A stretch of DNA of 64,000 nt from Streptomyces sp. R302 (lineage in GTDB: Bacteria; Actinomycetota; Actinomycetes; Streptomycetales; Streptomycetaceae): contig NZ_JABBGE010000008.1 in assembly GCF_012927245.1 (NCBI RefSeq), positions 124,001 to 188,000 of the forward strand. Reading direction: 5' to 3'. The position numbers and the translations under genes were made by a program. The notes below the pieces were generated by a model, which was not told where the DNA came from, did no database searches, and was given only the letters and a program-made list of their open reading frames with translations. Below, in pieces: positions 7,276 through 14,778 of this stretch (position 1 is the stretch's first letter; the number at the start of each line of letters is the position of its first letter).

Positions 7276-8931
7276 ATGCCCTACGACGCCGATGTGATCG
7301 TGATCGGGGCCGGCCTCGCCGGTCTCGTCGCCACCGCCGAACTGGTCGACGCCGGCCGGTCCGTGATCCTCCTGGACCAGGAGCCCGAACAGTCCCTCGG
7401 CGGCCAGGCCCACTGGTCCTTCGGCGGGCTCTTCCTCGTCGACTCGCCCGAACAGCGCCGACTGCGCGTCCGGGACAGCCACGCCCTCGCCCTCCAGGAC
7501 TGGATGGGCACCGCCGGCTTCGACCGGCCCGAGGACGCGTGGGCCCGCCGCTGGGCGGAGGCGTACGTCGACTTCGCCGCCGGCGAGAAGCGTTCCTGGC
7601 TCCACGCGCGCGGGGTCCGCTTCTTCCCCGTCGTCGGCTGGGCCGAGCGCGGCGGCTACGACGCCAACGGCCACGGCAACTCCGTCCCCCGCTTCCACAT
7701 CACCTGGGGTACGGGCCCCGGCCTCGTCGCCCCCTTCGAGGCGAAGGTCCGCGAGGGCGTCGCCCGGGGCCTCATCACCTTCCGCTTCCGCCACCGCGTC
7801 ACCTCCCTCGGCCGCACCGCGGGCGCCCTCGACACGGTCACCGGCGAGGTCCTGGAGCCCTCGGACGCGGAGCGCGGCACCGCCAGCAGCCGCACCGCCA
7901 CCGGCTCCTTCGAGCTGCGGGCCCAGGCGGTGATCGTCACCACCGGCGGCATCGGCGGCAACCACGATCTGGTCCGCGCCCAGTGGCCCGCCCGCCTCGG
8001 CACCCCGCCCGAGAAGCTGCTCTCCGGTGTCCCCGCCCACGTCGACGGCCTGATGCTCGGCATCGCGGAGAAGGCAGGCGCCCACCACGTCAACCGCGAC
8101 CGGATGTGGCACTACACCGAGGGCATCGAGAACTGGAACCCCATCTGGGCGCGGCACGGCATCCGCATCCTGCCCGGCCCCTCGTCCCTCTGGCTCGACG
8201 CCACCGGCAAGCGGCTCCCGGTCCCGCTCTTCCCCGGCTTCGACACCCTCGGCACCCTCGAACACATCATGCGGACCGGCCACGACCACACCTGGTTCGT
8301 CCTCGACCAGCGGATCATCGGCAAGGAGTTCGCCCTCTCCGGCTCCGAGCAGAACCCCGACCTCACCGGCAAGTCGATCCGCGACGTCCTCGGCCGCGCC
8401 CGCGCCGACGTCCCGGGACCCGTCCGGGCGTTCATGGACAAGGGCGCCGACTTCGTCGTCGAGGACGACCTCGCGGCCCTCGTCCGCGGCATGAACCGGA
8501 TCACCGGCCGGGACCTCGTCGACGAGGCCGTACTCCGCCACGAGGTGACCGCCCGCGACCGCGAGATCGCCAACCCCTTTACCAAGGACCTCCAGATCAC
8601 CGCGATCCGCGGCGCCCGCGGCTATCTCGGCGACCGCCTCATCCGCACCGCCGCCCCGCACCGCATCCTCGACCCCAAGGCCGGCCCCCTCATCGCCGTC
8701 CGCCTCAACATCCTCACCCGCAAGTCCCTCGGCGGCCTCCAGACCGACCTCTCCTCCCGCGTCCTCACCGAGACCGGCGAACCCCTCCCGGGCCTGTACG
8801 CGGCGGGCGAGGCCGCCGGCTTCGGCGGCGGCGGCGTCCACGGCTACCGCTCCCTCGAAGGCACCTTCCTCGGCGGCTGCATCTTCTCCGGCCGCGCGGC
8901 GGGCCGGGCCGCCGCCGCGGCGACGGCGTAG
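7276..8931 (+). CDS. FAD-binding dehydrogenase (KstD/fumarate reductase-like flavoprotein)
   Basis: A 551-residue flavoprotein of the FAD-binding-2/ketosteroid dehydrogenase-fumarate reductase group. It has the N-terminal dinucleotide motif VIVIGAGLAGLVATAELVDAG (GxGxxG), a second FAD motif VIVTTGGIGGNHDLVR, and the C-terminal GLYAAGEAAGFGGGGVHGYR typical of the family. Upstream it appears leaderless; the ATG at 7276 (MPYDAD) was preferred over 7267 for family similarity and promoter position. It lacks the haem domain of fumarate reductases. It probably dehydrogenates a steroid-like or other cyclic ketone. An SDR remnant sits immediately upstream, suggesting a decayed catabolic pair. Confidence 0.92.
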   Translation: MPYDADVIVIGAGLAGLVATAELVDAGRSVILLDQEPEQSLGGQAHWSFGGLFLVDSPEQRRLRVRDSHALALQDWMGTAGFDRPEDAWARRWAEAYVDFAAGEKRSWLHARGVRFFPVVGWAERGGYDANGHGNSVPRFHITWGTGPGLVAPFEAKVREGVARGLITFRFRHRVTSLGRTAGALDTVTGEVLEPSDAERGTASSRTATGSFELRAQAVIVTTGGIGGNHDLVRAQWPARLGTPPEKLLSGVPAHVDGLMLGIAEKAGAHHVNRDRMWHYTEGIENWNPIWARHGIRILPGPSSLWLDATGKRLPVPLFPGFDTLGTLEHIMRTGHDHTWFVLDQRIIGKEFALSGSEQNPDLTGKSIRDVLGRARADVPGPVRAFMDKGADFVVEDDLAALVRGMNRITGRDLVDEAVLRHEVTARDREIANPFTKDLQITAIRGARGYLGDRLIRTAAPHRILDPKAGPLIAVRLNILTRKSLGGLQTDLSSRVLTETGEPLPGLYAAGEAAGFGGGGVHGYRSLEGTFLGGCIFSGRAAGRAAAAATA

Positions 8932-8947
8932 AACCGCCCACCCCCGG

Positions 8948-9152
8948 CACGCGCGCGTGCCAGGGGCGGTTCGTCGGCCGCAGGGTCGGTCGGGGAGCCG
9001 GTTCGTCGGCCGCCAATCGCTCGGGGAGCCGGTTCGTACGGGCCGGTCGGGCGAGGGCCGGTTCGTCGGGGGCCGGTCGGCCGGAAGCCGGTCGGCCGGG
9101 CGCCACGCGCGCGTGGCCGGGGTCATACGGCCACGCCCGCGTGGCCGGGGTC
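8948..9152. repeat. Short palindromic and direct repeats (CACGCGCGCGTG-type)
   Basis: The 200 bp between the flavoprotein gene and the broken oxidoreductase hold CACGCGCGCGTG at 8948 and 9104, a variant CACGCCCGCGTG at about 9134, and several imperfect copies of GGAGCCGGTTCGT. CCACGCGCGCGTGGCCGGGG and its one-base variant form a direct repeat spaced about 30 bp. No gene is visible. The stretch looks like decayed, repeat-expanded spacer. Confidence 0.65.
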
Positions 9153-9953
9153 GCACTGCCCCAGTACGGCACCCACGCCCGCGCCGACCGCGTCGCGGGC
9201 TTCGCGCGGGACGCGGAGGAGGCGGGCTTCGACTCGTTCTGGGTCGGCGACCGCGCCCTGACCTCCGTCGCCCCCGGCGACCTCTACCCGGGGCACACGC
9301 CCCGAGGCACACGCCGGAGGACCCGTACCCCCGGCAGTACCGGACCTTCCTCGACCCGCTGACGGTGCTCACCGTCGCCGCCGGCGCGACCTCCCGTGCC
9401 CGGCTCGGCACGAGCACCTTCAACGGCCGGCCCCTGGTATCCGCCGGTGCCGCTCGCCCGCTCCCTCACCTCGCTCGACCAGGTCAGCGGCGGACGCCTC
9501 GACGTCGGCCTCGGCATCGGCTGGATGCGGGACGAGTACACCGCCGTCGGCGCCGACTTCGCCCGGCGCGGGGCCCTCCTCGACGAGCTGCTCGACGTCC
9601 TCCACGGCGTGTGGACCCGGGAGGAGTTCGGCCACCGGGGGCGCCGCTGGACGATCCCCGACGCGTACGTGGGCCTCCGCCCCGTCCAGCCCGCCGGACC
9701 CCCGCCCAGCCCGCCGGACCCCCCGTCCACCTCGGCGGCTTCAGTCCGGCCGCCCTGCGCCGGGTGGGCCGCCGGGCAGCAGATCCGCTGCGATCCGGCC
9801 CCGGGCGCCACCGCGGACGCGATCGCCACGCTCCTCGACGGGGTGCGTGCCACCGGTGCCGACGGCTGTTTCGTCGACCTCCAGCAGTCGGTCGACACCC
9901 CCGACGAGGCCCTGGAGCTCGGGGTGAAGATCCTGGGCCTGCTGCGGGGCTGA
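9141..9953 (+). pseudogene. LLM-class F420-dependent oxidoreductase, multiply frameshifted
   Basis: Recognisable luciferase-like segments occur in order but in alternating frames. VALPQYGTHARADRVAGFARDAEEAGFDS and VGDRALTSV come first, then, after a shift near 9300, PYPRQYRTFLDPLTVLTVAA. After a shift near 9435 comes LTSLDQVSGGRLDVGLGIGWMRDEY, then PVHLGGFSPAALRRVGRRAA in the other frame (about 9720-9775). The last piece is the normal C-terminus (ATLLDGVRATGADGCFVDLQ). An internal stretch of perhaps 60-80 residues after the GGFS region is missing, and an 18-bp duplication (Pro-rich) sits near 9690-9722. A functional product is unlikely. An intact relative lies at 24809. Confidence 0.85.
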
Positions 9954-9960
9954 GCACGGC

Positions 9961-10100
9961 GAGGCCCCGCCCTCCACGACGAGGCCCCGCCCTCCACGAC
10001 GAGGCCCCGCCCTCCACGACGAGGCCCCGCCCTCCACGACGAGGCCCCGCCCTCCACGACGAGGCCCCGCCCTCCACGACGAGGCCCCGCCCTCCACCAG
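9961..10100. repeat. 20-bp tandem repeat, 7 copies (GAGGCCCCGCCCTCCACGAC)
   Basis: Six units are identical over all 20 bases and the seventh differs in its last bases. The array begins 8 bp after the stop of the broken F420 oxidoreductase and ends 35 bp before the stop of gntP, so it lies between convergent units. Perfect identity means recent expansion by slippage or unequal exchange. It has no spacer/repeat alternation, so it is not CRISPR. Confidence 0.97.
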
Positions 10101-10134
10101 GAGGTCCGAGGCCCCGCGCGGCGCCTTCGGCGCG

Positions 10135-11538
10135 CTACACCAGCAGCGACAGCAGCAGCACGAACACCAGGCCCACCACCGAGATGATGGTCTCCATCAC
10201 CGACCAGGTCTTGATCGTCTGGCCGACGTTCATGCCGAAGTACTCCTTCACCAGCCAGAAACCGGCGTCGTTGACGTGGCTGAAGAAGAGCGAACCGGCA
10301 CCGATGGCCAGCACGAGCAGCGCCGTCTCACCGGTCGACATGCCCGCGGCCAGCGGGGCCACCAGGCCCGCCGCCGAGATCGTCGCGACCGTGGCGGAGC
10401 CCGTCGCGAGCCGGATGGCGACCGCGATCAGCCAGGCGAGGAACAGGGCCGGTATCGACCAGTCCTTGGAGAAGTCCAGGACCATCTGACCGACGCCGAT
10501 GTCGATCAGGGTCTGCTTGAAGCCGCCGCCGGCACCGACGATCAGCAGCACGCCCGCGATCGGGGCGAGGGACTTCTCGACGGTCGAGGACAGCCGCTCC
10601 TTGGTGAAGCCGGCCGCGCGGCCCAGCGTGAACAGGGCCACTATGACGGCGGCGAGCAGCGCGATCAGCGGCGAGCCGACGACGTCGGTGACCTTCTGCA
10701 CCGCGTTCTCCGGGTCGTCGACGACGATGTCGACGAGCGCCTTCACCAGCATCAGGACGACCGGCAGCATCACGGTGGCGACGGTGACGCCGAAGCCGGG
10801 GCGCTTGTCCAGGTCCTCGGAGGGACGCGACGGGATCATGTGCTCGGGCGCCTGGATGTCCACCCAGCGGGCGGCGTACCGGGAGAAGAGCGGTCCGGCG
10901 ATGATCACGGTCGGGACGGCGACGACCAGGCCGAGGGCGAGGGTGACGCCGAGGTTGGCGCCGACCGCGTCGATCGCGACGAGCGGGCCGGGGTGCGGCG
11001 GGATGAGCCCGTGCATCACGGAGAGACCGGCGAGGGCGGGGATGCCGATCCGCATCAGGGAGTAGTTGCCGCGTTTGGCGACCATCAGGACCACCGGGAT
11101 CAGCAGCACGATGCCGACCTCGAAGAAGAGCGGCAGACCGATCACCGAGGCGATGAGGACCATCGCCCACGGCATGGACCGCTTGCTCGCCTTCGCGAGG
11201 ATCGTGTCGACGATCTGGTCGGCGCCGCCCGAGTCGGCGAGCAGCTTGCCGAGGATCGCGCCGAGCGCGATCAGCACGCCGACGCCGGCGACGGTGTTGC
11301 CGAGTCCGGTGCTGAACGACGTGATGGTGTCCGCGAGCGGCGCCCCCGCGAACGCGCCGAGCGCGAGCGAGCCGATGGTCAGCGCCAGGAAGGCGTGCAG
11401 CTTGAACTTGGTGATGAGCAGGACGATGACGGCGATGCCGGCGAGAACGGCGATGCCCAGCTGGGCGTTGCCGGCCGAGGTGATCGGTTCGACGGCGTCC
11501 GCTGCCAGGGTCTCGACGCTGAGACTGGTCACGGTCAC
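10135..11538 (-). CDS. gntP: GntP family gluconate:H+ symporter
   Basis: A 467-residue integral membrane permease with about 12-14 hydrophobic segments, usual for GntP (about 440-460 residues). Segments such as LGIAVLAGIAVIVLLI, the GLIPPHPGPLVAIDAVGANLG loop and the C-terminal SHVNDAGFWLVKEYFGM are typical of the gluconate/ketogluconate symporter family. It imports gluconate with protons. The GTG at 11538 has AAGGA 7 bases upstream; another GTG lies two codons on. It follows gntK in the same direction after 41 bp, so both form a gntK-gntP operon divergent from the GntR gene at 12310. Confidence 0.94.
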   Translation of the reverse strand: MTVTSLSVETLAADAVEPITSAGNAQLGIAVLAGIAVIVLLITKFKLHAFLALTIGSLALGAFAGAPLADTITSFSTGLGNTVAGVGVLIALGAILGKLLADSGGADQIVDTILAKASKRSMPWAMVLIASVIGLPLFFEVGIVLLIPVVLMVAKRGNYSLMRIGIPALAGLSVMHGLIPPHPGPLVAIDAVGANLGVTLALGLVVAVPTVIIAGPLFSRYAARWVDIQAPEHMIPSRPSEDLDKRPGFGVTVATVMLPVVLMLVKALVDIVVDDPENAVQKVTDVVGSPLIALLAAVIVALFTLGRAAGFTKERLSSTVEKSLAPIAGVLLIVGAGGGFKQTLIDIGVGQMVLDFSKDWSIPALFLAWLIAVAIRLATGSATVATISAAGLVAPLAAGMSTGETALLVLAIGAGSLFFSHVNDAGFWLVKEYFGMNVGQTIKTWSVMETIISVVGLVFVLLLSLLV

Positions 11539-11579
11539 GGTGGTGTCCTTCGTACGGGCAGGTGGGGGACGGGGAGGGG

Positions 11580-12107
11580 TCAGCCGGCGAGGCGCCGCAG
11601 CGCGGCGACGGCCCGGTCGGTGATCTCCTCGGGGGTGCCGGAGACGTCGACGGAGACGCCGGCCTCGTCGTCCTGCAGCGGCTGCAGGGTGGCGAACTGG
11701 GAGTCGAGCAGCGCGGTGGGCATGAAGTGGCCCCTGCGGGCGGCCATCCGGCCCTCGATCAGCTCCCGGTCGCCGGTGAGATGGAGGAAGACGATCCCGG
11801 GGGCGGCCGCGCGCAGCCGGTCCCGGTAGATCCGCTTCAGTGCGGAACTGCTCACCACTCCGCCGAGCCCGGCCCGGTCGTGCGCCCAGGCGCCGATGGC
11901 GTCGAGCCACGGTTCCCGGTCGGCGTCGTCGAGCGGGACGCCGGCCGACATCTTGGCCACGTTGGCCGCCGGGTGGAAGTCGTCGCCCTCCGCGTAGGGC
12001 AGGCCGAGGGCGTCCGCGACCAGCGGGCCGATCGTGGTCTTCCCGGTCCCGGCGACGCCCATGATGACGACGACCGGGGGAGCGGCGGGGTGGGGGGTGG
12101 TGCTCAT
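11580..12107 (-). CDS. gntK: Gluconokinase
   Basis: A 175-residue kinase of the shikimate/gluconate kinase type, normal length for GntK. The P-loop GVAGTGKTT lies at about residues 17-25. The family's YAEGDDFHP substrate motif follows, then LKRIYRDRLR and the LLDSQFATLQPL segment near the C-terminus. It converts gluconate imported by GntP into 6-phosphogluconate for the pentose phosphate pathway. The ATG at 12107 follows a GAGGC ribosome site. It is first in the operon with gntP and is probably repressed by the divergent GntR through the palindromes at 12217-12264. Confidence 0.96.
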   Translation of the reverse strand: MSTTPHPAAPPVVVIMGVAGTGKTTIGPLVADALGLPYAEGDDFHPAANVAKMSAGVPLDDADREPWLDAIGAWAHDRAGLGGVVSSSALKRIYRDRLRAAAPGIVFLHLTGDRELIEGRMAARRGHFMPTALLDSQFATLQPLQDDEAGVSVDVSGTPEEITDRAVAALRRLAG

Positions 12108-12131
12108 GGGGGGTGCCTCGCTGTCTTCTTC

Positions 12132-12193
12132 GACATCGGTGCTGCTCGACATCGGTGCTGTCTTCGTGACATCGGTGCTGTCTCGCGACATCG
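12132..12193. repeat. Direct repeats GACATCGGTGCTG upstream of gntK
   Basis: Three exact 13-bp copies begin at 12132, 12148 and 12168, and a 7-bp partial copy (GACATCG) begins at 12187. Spacing is 16, 20 and 19 bp, so they fall roughly on two helical turns. They lie in the likely 5' leader of gntK. They may be an activator/repressor array or slippage products. Confidence 0.8.
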
Positions 12194-12216
12194 ATCCGTC
12201 GCGCTCATGAAACCTA

Positions 12217-12264
12217 TTGAGTACGACGTATTCAAGAGTCTGTGACGTAAAAGTAGTACTTTTA
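12217..12264. promoter_or_regulatory. Two palindromic operators in the gntK / gntR divergent region
   Basis: TTGAGTACGACGTATTCAA (12217-12235) is a 19-bp palindrome with one mismatched pair. TAAAAGTAGTACTTTTA (12248-12264) is a perfect 8-bp inverted repeat around a single G. Both lie between the gluconate operon and the regulator start and are AT-rich against the surroundings. They are the best candidates for binding by the divergent FadR/GntR-type regulator. Confidence 0.65.
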
Positions 12265-12309
12265 ATTCCCGACGGGATCACCGGACGGTGCCCGCATAGG
12301 CTGAGCCCC

Positions 12310-13011
12310 ATGACGACATCGGCCCAGGGGCTCCACTCGCACGTGCTCGCCACCCTGGGCCTGGCCATCACCGCCGGGGAGTACCCGCCCGGCACGGTGC
12401 TCCGCACCGACGAGCTCGCCCAGACCTTCGACGTCTCCCGGACCGTCGTCCGCGAGGTCGTCCGCGTCCTGGAGTCGATGCACCTGGTGGAGTCCCGCCG
12501 CCGGGTCGGCGTCACGGTCCTGCCCACCGCGAGCTGGAACGTGTACGACCCCCAGGTCATCCGCTGGCGCCTGGCCGGCGCCGACCGCCCCCGCCAGCTC
12601 CGCTCCCTCACCGTGCTGCGCTCCGCCGTCGAACCCGTCGCCGCCGGCCTCGCCGCCCTGAACGCCACCCCGGACCAGTGCCGCGAGCTCACCGAGCAGG
12701 CCCTCGGCATGGTCGCCACCTCGCGCGGCCGGCAGCTGGAGGCGTACCTCGTCCACGACATCGCCTTCCACCGGGTCGTCCTGAACGCCTCGGGGAACGA
12801 GATGTTCGCCCGCCTCGGCGACGTCGTCGCCGAGGTCCTCACCGGCCGCACCCACCACCACGTGATGTTCGAGGACCCCGACCCGACCGCCGTCACCCTC
12901 CACGTCCAGGTCGCCGAGGCCGTACGGGAGCGGGACGCCGCCCGCGCCGAGGCGCTGACCCGCGAGATCGCCGTCGGCGCCTTGAAGGAACTGGACGTTC
13001 TCGCTCCGTAG
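12310..13011 (+). CDS. gntR: FadR/GntR family transcriptional regulator, probable gluconate repressor
   Basis: A 233-residue GntR protein of the FadR subfamily. It has an N-terminal winged helix-turn-helix (about residues 8-70, with PPGTVLRTDELAQTFDVSRTVVREVVRVLES) and an all-helical FCD effector domain with the metal-binding histidines (HDIAFHRVVLNASGN, and TGRTHHH ... LHVQVAEAV). The ATG at 12310 is consistent with the family start. Divergence from gntK-gntP and the two palindromes upstream indicate that it represses the gluconate genes and perhaps itself, released by gluconate or 6-phosphogluconate. The ligand is inferred from context. Confidence 0.92.
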   Translation: MTTSAQGLHSHVLATLGLAITAGEYPPGTVLRTDELAQTFDVSRTVVREVVRVLESMHLVESRRRVGVTVLPTASWNVYDPQVIRWRLAGADRPRQLRSLTVLRSAVEPVAAGLAALNATPDQCRELTEQALGMVATSRGRQLEAYLVHDIAFHRVVLNASGNEMFARLGDVVAEVLTGRTHHHVMFEDPDPTAVTLHVQVAEAVRERDAARAEALTREIAVGALKELDVLAP

Positions 13012-13065
13012 GGCCTGGTAACCGGCCCGTAACCTCTGAACTAGCTCAAATCCGGGCGTTCAGTG

Positions 13066-13093
13066 ACACCCGTCACAGTCAGCGAGCGGGTGT
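13066..13093 (+). promoter_or_regulatory. Stem-loop in the leader of the amino-acid permease
   Basis: ACACCCG at 13066-13072 pairs with CGGGTGT at 13087-13093; an overlapping GTGAC-ACCC-GTCAC palindrome at 13063-13076 could compete. It lies between the GntR gene and the permease and could be a terminator, an operator or a leader element. Confidence 0.4.
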
Positions 13094-13186
13094 AACCGTG
13101 AGGATGTCCGCTGGCCACGTCAGGGCGACCCCCAGAGGGCATGGCCGTACCGCACAGCCCCTCCCCTCACGAAGGCGAACAACTCC

Positions 13187-14644
13187 ATGAGTGACCGCGT
13201 CATCGCGGCCGAGCCGCTGTCCGCCGCGCCGGCGAGCACGGCAGCCTCCCCCCACGTGGACGCCGGCGACGCCGGATACCGCAAGGACCTCAAGTCCCGG
13301 CACATCAACATGATCGCCATCGGCGGCGCGATCGGCACCGGCCTCTTCCTGGGCGCCGGCGGCCGCATGGCCAGCGCCGGCCCCTCGCTCTTCATCGCGT
13401 ACGCGGTCTGCGGCGTCTTCGCCTTCTTCGTGGTCCGGGCCCTGGGCGAGCTGGTGCTCTACCGCCCGTCCTCCGGCGCCTTCGTCTCCTACGCCCGTGA
13501 GTTCATGGGCGAGAAGGGCGCCTACACGGCCGGCTGGCTCTACTTCCTGAACTGGTCGACCACCGCCGTCGCCGACATCACCGCCGCGGCCACCTACGCC
13601 CACTTCTGGTCGATGTTCAGCGACGTCCCGCAGTGGATCCTCGCCCTGATCGCCCTCGCGGTCGTCCTCGCCGCCAACCTCATCTCGGTGAAGTACTTCG
13701 GCGAGATGGAGTTCTGGTTCGCGATCATCAAGGTCGCCGCGCTCGTCGCCTTCATGCTCGTCGGCATCTTCCTCGTCGTGACCTCGCACGACGTCGGCGG
13801 CTCCACCCCGGGCCTCGCCAACATCACCGACAACGGCGGCATCTTCCCCAACGGCATGATGCCGATGCTCCTGCTCATCCAGGGCGTCGTCTTCGCCTAC
13901 GCCTCCGTCGAGCTCTGCGGCGTCGCCGCCGGCGAGACCGAGAACCCCGAGAAGATCATGCCGAAGGCGATCAACTCGATCATGTGGCGCGTCGGCCTCT
14001 TCTACGTCGGCTCCGTCGTCCTGCTCGCGCTGATCCTCCCGTACACCGCCTACTCCGACGACCAGAGCCCCTTCGTCACCGTCTTCGACAAGCTGGGCGT
14101 CCCCGGCGCCGCCGGAGTGATGAACCTCGTCGTCCTCACCGCGGCCCTCTCCAGCCTCAACTCCGGCCTGTACTCCACCGGCCGCATCCTGCGCTCCATG
14201 TCGCTGGCCGGCTCCGCGCCGAAGTTCACCGGCGTCATGAACAAGGGCGGCGTCCCCTACGGCGGCATCCTGCTCACCGCGGGCTTCGGCGTCGTCGGCG
14301 TGATCCTCAACGCCCGGATGCCCGAGGACGCCTTCGAGCTGGTCCTCAACTTCGCCTCGATCGGCATCATCGGCACCTGGGCCATGATCATGGTGTGTTC
14401 GCTGCTCTTCGTCCGCCGCGCCAAGCAGGGCGCGCTCACCCGCCCGACCTACCAGCTGCCCTGGGCCCCGTACACCCAGATCGTGACCCTGGTCTTCCTC
14501 GGCTCCGTCCTCGTCCTCATGTGGATGGACGGCGGCATCGGCCGCACCACCGTGAACTGCCTGCCGCTGATCGGCGCGGCCCTCGTCGGCGGCTGGTTCC
14601 TGGTCCGCCGCAGGGTCCGCGAGACCGCCGGCAAGCAGGACTGA
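13187..14644 (+). CDS. Amino acid permease (AnsP/GabP-like APC transporter)
   Basis: A 485-residue APC-superfamily permease with 12 predicted membrane helices. The first helix carries the substrate motif RHINMIAIGGAIGTGLFLGA (about residues 38-57), and the family motif ELCGVAAGETENPEKIMPKA follows helix 6. Length and the central EFWFAIIKVAALVAFMLVGI resemble L-asparagine permease (AnsP) and GABA/proline permeases of the AAT family. Substrate is therefore an amino acid taken up with protons, possibly asparagine, but this is not certain. Ribosome site is weak (GAAGG). A strong terminator follows at 14683. Confidence 0.93.
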   Translation: MSDRVIAAEPLSAAPASTAASPHVDAGDAGYRKDLKSRHINMIAIGGAIGTGLFLGAGGRMASAGPSLFIAYAVCGVFAFFVVRALGELVLYRPSSGAFVSYAREFMGEKGAYTAGWLYFLNWSTTAVADITAAATYAHFWSMFSDVPQWILALIALAVVLAANLISVKYFGEMEFWFAIIKVAALVAFMLVGIFLVVTSHDVGGSTPGLANITDNGGIFPNGMMPMLLLIQGVVFAYASVELCGVAAGETENPEKIMPKAINSIMWRVGLFYVGSVVLLALILPYTAYSDDQSPFVTVFDKLGVPGAAGVMNLVVLTAALSSLNSGLYSTGRILRSMSLAGSAPKFTGVMNKGGVPYGGILLTAGFGVVGVILNARMPEDAFELVLNFASIGIIGTWAMIMVCSLLFVRRAKQGALTRPTYQLPWAPYTQIVTLVFLGSVLVLMWMDGGIGRTTVNCLPLIGAALVGGWFLVRRRVRETAGKQD

Positions 14645-14682
14645 CCCACCCCCCACTCGACTCCCCCCCCACGGGAGCGGCG

Positions 14683-14720
14683 GACCCCCGCGGCCACACG
14701 GCCTGCGGGGGTCTCGCCTT
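14683..14720 (+). terminator. Rho-independent-type terminator after the permease
   Basis: GACCCCCGC at 14683-14691 pairs with GCGGGGGTC at 14705-14713 around a 13-base loop, followed by TCGCCTTTTA, a rare T-run for this GC content. Confidence 0.8.
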
Positions 14721-14778
14721 TTATCAGGAGATAGTGGTACGCAGGAGGCTTACAAGATCCTCTGAAGGGAAGTCAGCG

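Noticed and set aside
9961..10100. CRISPR array
   Set aside because: The units are directly adjacent with no variable spacers and no cas genes are in the window.
10328..11829. Long forward frames over gntP
   Set aside because: They encode Asp/Arg/Gln/His-rich sequence without hydrophobic pattern, whereas the minus frame gives a clean multi-helix permease with a ribosome site.
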